Source: Metallyticus violacea (Eukaryota; Arthropoda; Insecta; Mantodea; Metallyticidae). Taken from it: DNA of 64,000 nt. Below, piece by piece: positions 59,932 to 64,000 of the stretch (positions within the stretch are counted from its first letter, which is position 1; each line of letters begins with the position of its first letter). The stretch lies in contig CM060838.1 in NCBI GenBank assembly GCA_030762175.1, positions 20,942,501-21,006,500 on the forward strand, read 5' to 3'. A program made the position numbers and the translations under genes. The notes under the pieces were generated by a model. That model saw only the letters and a list, made by a program, of their open reading frames with translations. It was not told the origin of the DNA and searched no databases.

Positions 59932-60203
59932 CGATAATCTTGGCTCCATTTTGTTGTAGCAATGCTATCATAACGTAAAGCGAGTCACATCTGTTTATAG
60001 AACATCACACGATAATCTTGGCTTCATTTGTTCATTGTTGATTTACCTGTCACGTAGCAACGCTATCATAATGTATGTGAATCACATCTGTTTATAGAAC
60101 ACCATACGATAATCTTGGCTTCATTTGTTCATTGTTGATTTACCTGTCACGCAGCAACGCTATCATAACGTATGTGAGTCACATTTGTGTACAGAACATC
60201 ATG
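59932..60203. repeat. Tandem triplication within copy 2
   Basis: Three tandem versions of a subterminal unit start at 59932 (78 bp), 60010 (97 bp) and 60107 (about 97 bp), each opening CGATAATCTTGGCT. The two 97-bp units share an extra stretch (GTTCATTGTTGATTTACCTG) absent from the first. Copy 1 has a single version. Confidence 0.9.
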
Positions 60204-60429
60204 TTATACATTACTGTTGTTTTTCGGTCCAACTTTGAAATGTATTAAATATATATCTCTGTGAAAGTGTGTATGCATTTTTGGCACCCTCGGTATATAT
60301 ATTCTTAAGTAGGAAATTATAAGTTCAAAGCTATGAAATAGCCAAAGGAGAAACATGCAATTGAAAATTAAACAAAAGATTTCTGTATAAAATCTGTTCC
60401 GAAATTTTATATTTGGTACATCGGTAGCT

Positions 60430-60467
60430 GCAAGATTATATATATATATATATATATATAATCTTGC
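60430..60467. repeat. Perfect AT-rich palindrome
   Basis: 38 bases with perfect dyad symmetry: GCAAGATTA outside, alternating TA inside, TAATCTTGC at the other end. Capable of cruciform extrusion. Confidence 0.95.
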
Positions 60468-60470
60468 AAA

Positions 60471-60472
<2 letters not shown>

Positions 60473-60535
<63 letters not shown>
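60473..60535. repeat. (AT)n microsatellite
   Basis: About 30 AT units with one phase break (TAATAT) near 60505. Lies five bases from the perfect palindrome. Confidence 0.95.
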
Positions 60536-60537
<2 letters not shown>

Positions 60538-61511
60538 CACCTACTTTGCTCCGTATCTACCAGCTACTTTAAGTGCCACTGAAAAAATGCTACTTTTCAA
60601 GTTCTTATTAATTTTTTAGTAAATTCACTTAAGACGAAAACAACCAAATTAATTCACCTTTTATTTCAACCCTGAGCTTAGAAGCGCAGTTTTTAAAGTA
60701 ACACAGTTAAAATTAATTAAGCCACGATTTAAAGCACCGTTATCTTATCTTAAGCAAATTCGGTCCCTTGAAGGAAGTTGAGAGTCGTGGTATCTTTATC
60801 TTTGTAAACGCAAAGACTTTGTACATAGAGCTACTTGACATTTCCATTACATGAATTGAATTCATATACTCTGTATTAGATATTTAAAACCATGCTTTAA
60901 GATTATAAATACCTACATATCTGATCTAGGGATATTTAATTTATATTAACGTGTGCTTAATGTGGGATTATTGATAAAAATATTCGGCATTTTAGAGACT
61001 GAAAGCATGCATATATATAATAAACCAGACATAGTGTTTCTTGAACCGAAGCAGTCGTTTTGCATGAAATAAATCAGGACTTGGAAAGTATAGACATGTT
61101 AGAGCTATTTCATTTTTTCTAAACATTTTTTATTATTCCATGTGAGCATCATTGATTTCAGAAAGTAGTGTTAGTGCATAAAGAGCTCATCAGTCAATGT
61201 TGCCATCACTAGCTAAGCCATTTGGTTTTGATTTTAGATTTGTAAGAACCTTAATATCCTAGTTACTGTTTGATTGCTTTTTTTACGTTTTTGGTTTTCC
61301 TGTTTTACGAAATAGTAGGAAAAATACAAAGCCTTTGTGTATTAAAGTCCAAAGATTTTGCTTTACAAATAATTTTTTTATAAAAGTTTATTTATAAGTT
61401 TTATTTTTTTAAATGTTTTATTTATTTATTTATTTTTGCTTTGACTACATTAGCCTTCTCGCGACATCTGTTGATTGAATAAATATTACAGGTTAAGTCT
61501 GTAGGTATGAA
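60536..61511. other. Gene-free AT-rich DNA
   Basis: Nothing recognised. Confidence 0.5.
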
Positions 61512-61712
61512 TTAAATGAAATGAATTAATAATTGCGCAAATAAACTCGGGAGTCCTTGGCGCTTTAAAGCTATCTGGCATTCATTCTCAAGGTTAGGAA
61601 CAATTCCGACAAAAATTTGCCTAGACAGCTTGGCCTGACCGGGATACGAATCCAGGATTTCCGGATTACTAGTTGCAAACGCTACCACTAGACCACTGGA
61701 ACATGTTTCAGT
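61512..61712 (-). mobile_element. SINE family D copy D2
   Basis: Minus strand. Its complement gives a head with GTGGTCTAGTGGTAGCG (box A region) and GGATTCGTATCCC (box B, decayed), then TCCTAACCTTGAGAATG, CCAAGGACTCCCGAG and the AATTCATTTCATTT end shared with D1. Confidence 0.8.
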
Positions 61713-61861
61713 TCATTTGTTTATTTATCCATATCAGCTTTCGCTTATAGCACATGCTCATTTGTTTCTTTAAGATAAGAGAATTTTGAAGACTTATTGG
61801 GTTGTACCAAATACCACTTCCTGAAGAACTAACCATTCTCTATAAATTGGAAGGTGAACAT

Positions 61862-62050
61862 TTCCTACCTTCGGACGGGAAATAAAGCCGAGGGTCCCGT
61901 GTTGTACATTTACGCACGAAAAAGAACCTTAAGCATGAAAGAAGAGGCCTCTGAGCAAAATTTATCGGCCGTTTCACTCCCTGAATTGAATGGGACGCTG
62001 ATGACCTGAGATGTTAAAGAGCGTCCATAAACAAATAAAAAAAAAAAAAT
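61862..62050 (+). mobile_element. SINE family B copy B8 (5'-truncated)
   Basis: Starts at CTTCGGACGGGAAATAAAGC, then GGTCCCGTGTTGTACA, GGCCTCTGAGC, GCTGATGACCTGAG and GTCCATAAACAAATAA with A10 tail. Confidence 0.92.
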
Positions 62051-63969
62051 CTAATATTTCTCTCTAACCGCACCGTTCCTTTCGTATCTTTCAACTTTTT
62101 AGAATGTTTTCCGCATCACACAGTTACTGCATTTTGTTAATCAAATGCAATGCAAAGAAGTGTAATCAACATGGGAAACAATGTGCATTCAGAGACTTTA
62201 GGCAGTTTCTATATTAAAAAACAGTACCTTATACGTATATTCTTTGCTTTAATTAATAGCATTTTCACTGTAGCATTTATATTTCTGGTTGTTTACATGA
62301 TTTGGTAGTAACGCCATGGCACTTTCAGTTCCAAGAGACGCGTGCTTTACAGTTGGGAGATAAGTTCTTCGTCCATTTCTTTTCGCTTCCAAACATGGAG
62401 TTAATGCTGAAAACAAGTTCGCCTCCCTTCCCTTATCTATTGCGGTGTTACGTAAACAACTTAGCACTTAAGATAACGAGGCCTTGCGGAAAGAAAATTG
62501 CCTATTGAAATTATGATGCTTAACCTTGAAGTCGTTTGTAGCCGCGAGTTTTTTTTTTCTTCAATACGCCGTGCTAAGGAGGAAAGGTAGGTATTTCAAA
62601 GTAGCTTTTATATTCTGGGGGTGTGTCTGTTTTAATGAATAGATTGTGGTCAATTAAACCACTCACTTTATGCTTTGTTCCGAAAGTGTATGTAGTGTAT
62701 GTCTTATTATAGCATTATTTTTATTATAGCTCGAATAAAATGCGAATTTACGAGTACTAACTTCTTTACCTATTTATTATCAGTTTATTAAATGTCTTTA
62801 AGCTTAAACACTGCATTTTGAAATACTAAAAACTAAATAAAAAATAATTATACCTATAAAGTGTATTATTATTTCACTTTATTATTTCTTTATTATCTTT
62901 CAATATTACGAAAATGTTTTAAGTCCAAGTACTATTTAAAATAATTTTTGGTAAATGTATATAGTTCAGTTTTTAATATTTTGTTTTACGTTATTATTTC
63001 TATATCGCTTTAGCTCTCAAATGCATTAACTTGTTGAATAAATTACAAGTATTGCTTGCGCTTCAAGATTTTCTTCTGTTTCTTTATTGTATTTGAAGCG
63101 AAACCACCTGCATGTAGAAAAATTATTCTCAACTGAGGAGATTGGGAGAAATAAATTTTGCTTTTATTACCAGCTTACTTTGGCGTGGACATCTTGCAGA
63201 AAGACGAAGCAGAGATGAATATTTTTTCCATTAGAACAGCAGACTAAGAGAAATCTTTCATCCAATCTGTTGTGAAGATATCAGAACATCTTCCAAGAGA
63301 GCTGATATTTTGGATTTAAATGTTGAACTGCATAACAGAAGTTTAAAGCGGTTTAAGTTTTTACACATAGAACTGAATCTTTAAAGAACAGATTATAATA
63401 GATACCAAGCTGCGGGAGTTTTTTTTCATGATAATCTCAATGTAAGCAATAGAGATATATTCTCTTCAGCATAAAATATACAGCAATATACTATGCGCCA
63501 ACATGAGCAGCGGAAAGCTAAGAGACAGCTCCAGGCAGTACTTTGGAAGAAAACATAATCACAGACCAACAAGGTTCAATACATCAAATGCTACAGAGCC
63601 ATTAAAATATATGGCTGCCGCATCACTGCATATACATCTTGGAGGAACGCCCATGCATCAGCCGGTACTCTCTTTATGCTTTCTTCCCTAATCCCAGTAA
63701 TCTTAGGATTGATCACGTGACTCATGCCGCAAGGGAAGGAGCGCATACTATCATAGTTAAAGCTCTCTATTATACAAGTGTGGACACGCTCCATTTTGAG
63801 TCTAACTGTCTCTAAATCCCATAAGACTACGTGTTAAGTTTCTGTCGTTTTACTGGATTGTCACACAGTTAATTCCTAAAATATTTACGTTATATTTTTT
63901 AATGATATCTTCCTGTTCTTCTTTTTGCATTAGAAGGTCTAAGTCAGACAGAAAAGCCATACTTTTGAT
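62051..63969. other. Gene-free DNA
   Basis: Opposite-strand frames at 62249-62508 and 63503-63794 overlap and have no motif. No gene supported. Confidence 0.45.
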
Positions 63970-64000
63970 TGATTTTTTTTGATTGATTGATTTATGGACG
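63970..64000 (-). mobile_element. Probable SINE family B copy B9, cut by window end
   Basis: The last bases read (TTGA)n then GATTTATGGACG, the complement of the family B 3' end CGTCCATAAAT followed by an AATC-repeat tail. Only the tail lies in the window, so the assignment is provisional. Confidence 0.5.

Larger units (their letters stand above)
59302..60293 (-). mobile_element. DUF4817-type DNA transposon, internally deleted (copy 2)
   Basis: 992 bp bounded by TA (59300-59301, 60294-60295) and by inverted repeats CAGAGGGTGCCAAAAATG / TTTTTGGCACCCTCGG, the same ends as copy 1. Minus strand. The head region near 59950-59830 has decayed frames (EVVLENRENVVEV); the following part is an open fused frame (next entry). 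The deletion joint differs from copy 1, so the two arose by separate deletions. The subterminal region is enlarged by tandem copies of a 97-bp unit. Confidence 0.92.

Noticed and set aside
63503..63794. Overlapping 62- and 67-codon frames near the window end
   Set aside because: No motif on either strand and no neighbouring exon-like sequence.

Overview
This is 64 kb of AT-rich eukaryotic DNA in which I can support no intact host protein-coding gene and no functional tRNA or rRNA gene. An arthropod, most likely an insect with a large repeat-rich genome, is suggested by a degenerate run of the insect-type telomeric unit TTAGG (18564-18603), by mariner, Tc1, pogo/Tigger and DUF4817-type transposase relics typical of insect genomes, and by abundant tRNA-derived SINEs. 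The species cannot be named from the sequence. The window is probably intergenic or deep intronic.

The recognisable content is almost all mobile DNA. SINE family A has a class II (Leu/Ser-like) tRNA head and 13 copies on both strands. SINE family B has an Arg(CCT)-like tRNA head and eight copies plus a probable ninth cut by the window end. SINE family C has one copy near 5 kb, family D has two copies (14.7 and 61.6 kb), and a possible further tRNA-headed repeat lies near 6.4 kb. Many apparent short reading frames are translations of these SINEs.

Layout: 0-7 kb holds A, B and C copies and a striking 233-bp foldback (5619-5851). 8.2-10.4 kb holds a decayed full-length mariner with terminal inverted repeats (TIRs) and TA duplication, then a pogo/Tigger relic. 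11-34 kb carries most A and B copies, the TTAGG tract, microsatellites, and near 31.9 kb a transposase-like helix-turn-helix fragment beside CpG-rich DNA. 36.6-48.4 kb contains an inverted pair of a roughly 720-780 bp unclassified TIR element, with transposase relics between them. 50-53 kb has a 31-bp minisatellite and a non-LTR retrotransposon 3' relic. 54-60.3 kb holds mariner pieces and two internally deleted DUF4817-type elements with TIRs and TA duplications, one carrying a subterminal triplication. 60.4 kb has an AT-rich perfect palindrome, and the window ends in more SINE copies.

There is no operon-like or cooperating gene set. The SINEs must have relied on LINE proteins encoded elsewhere, and the DNA elements on transposases encoded elsewhere. 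The most notable points are the foldback, the unclassified TIR element, the independently deleted DUF4817-type elements, and T5-T7 runs conserved just downstream of the tRNA heads of three SINE families, where a Pol III terminator would not be expected.
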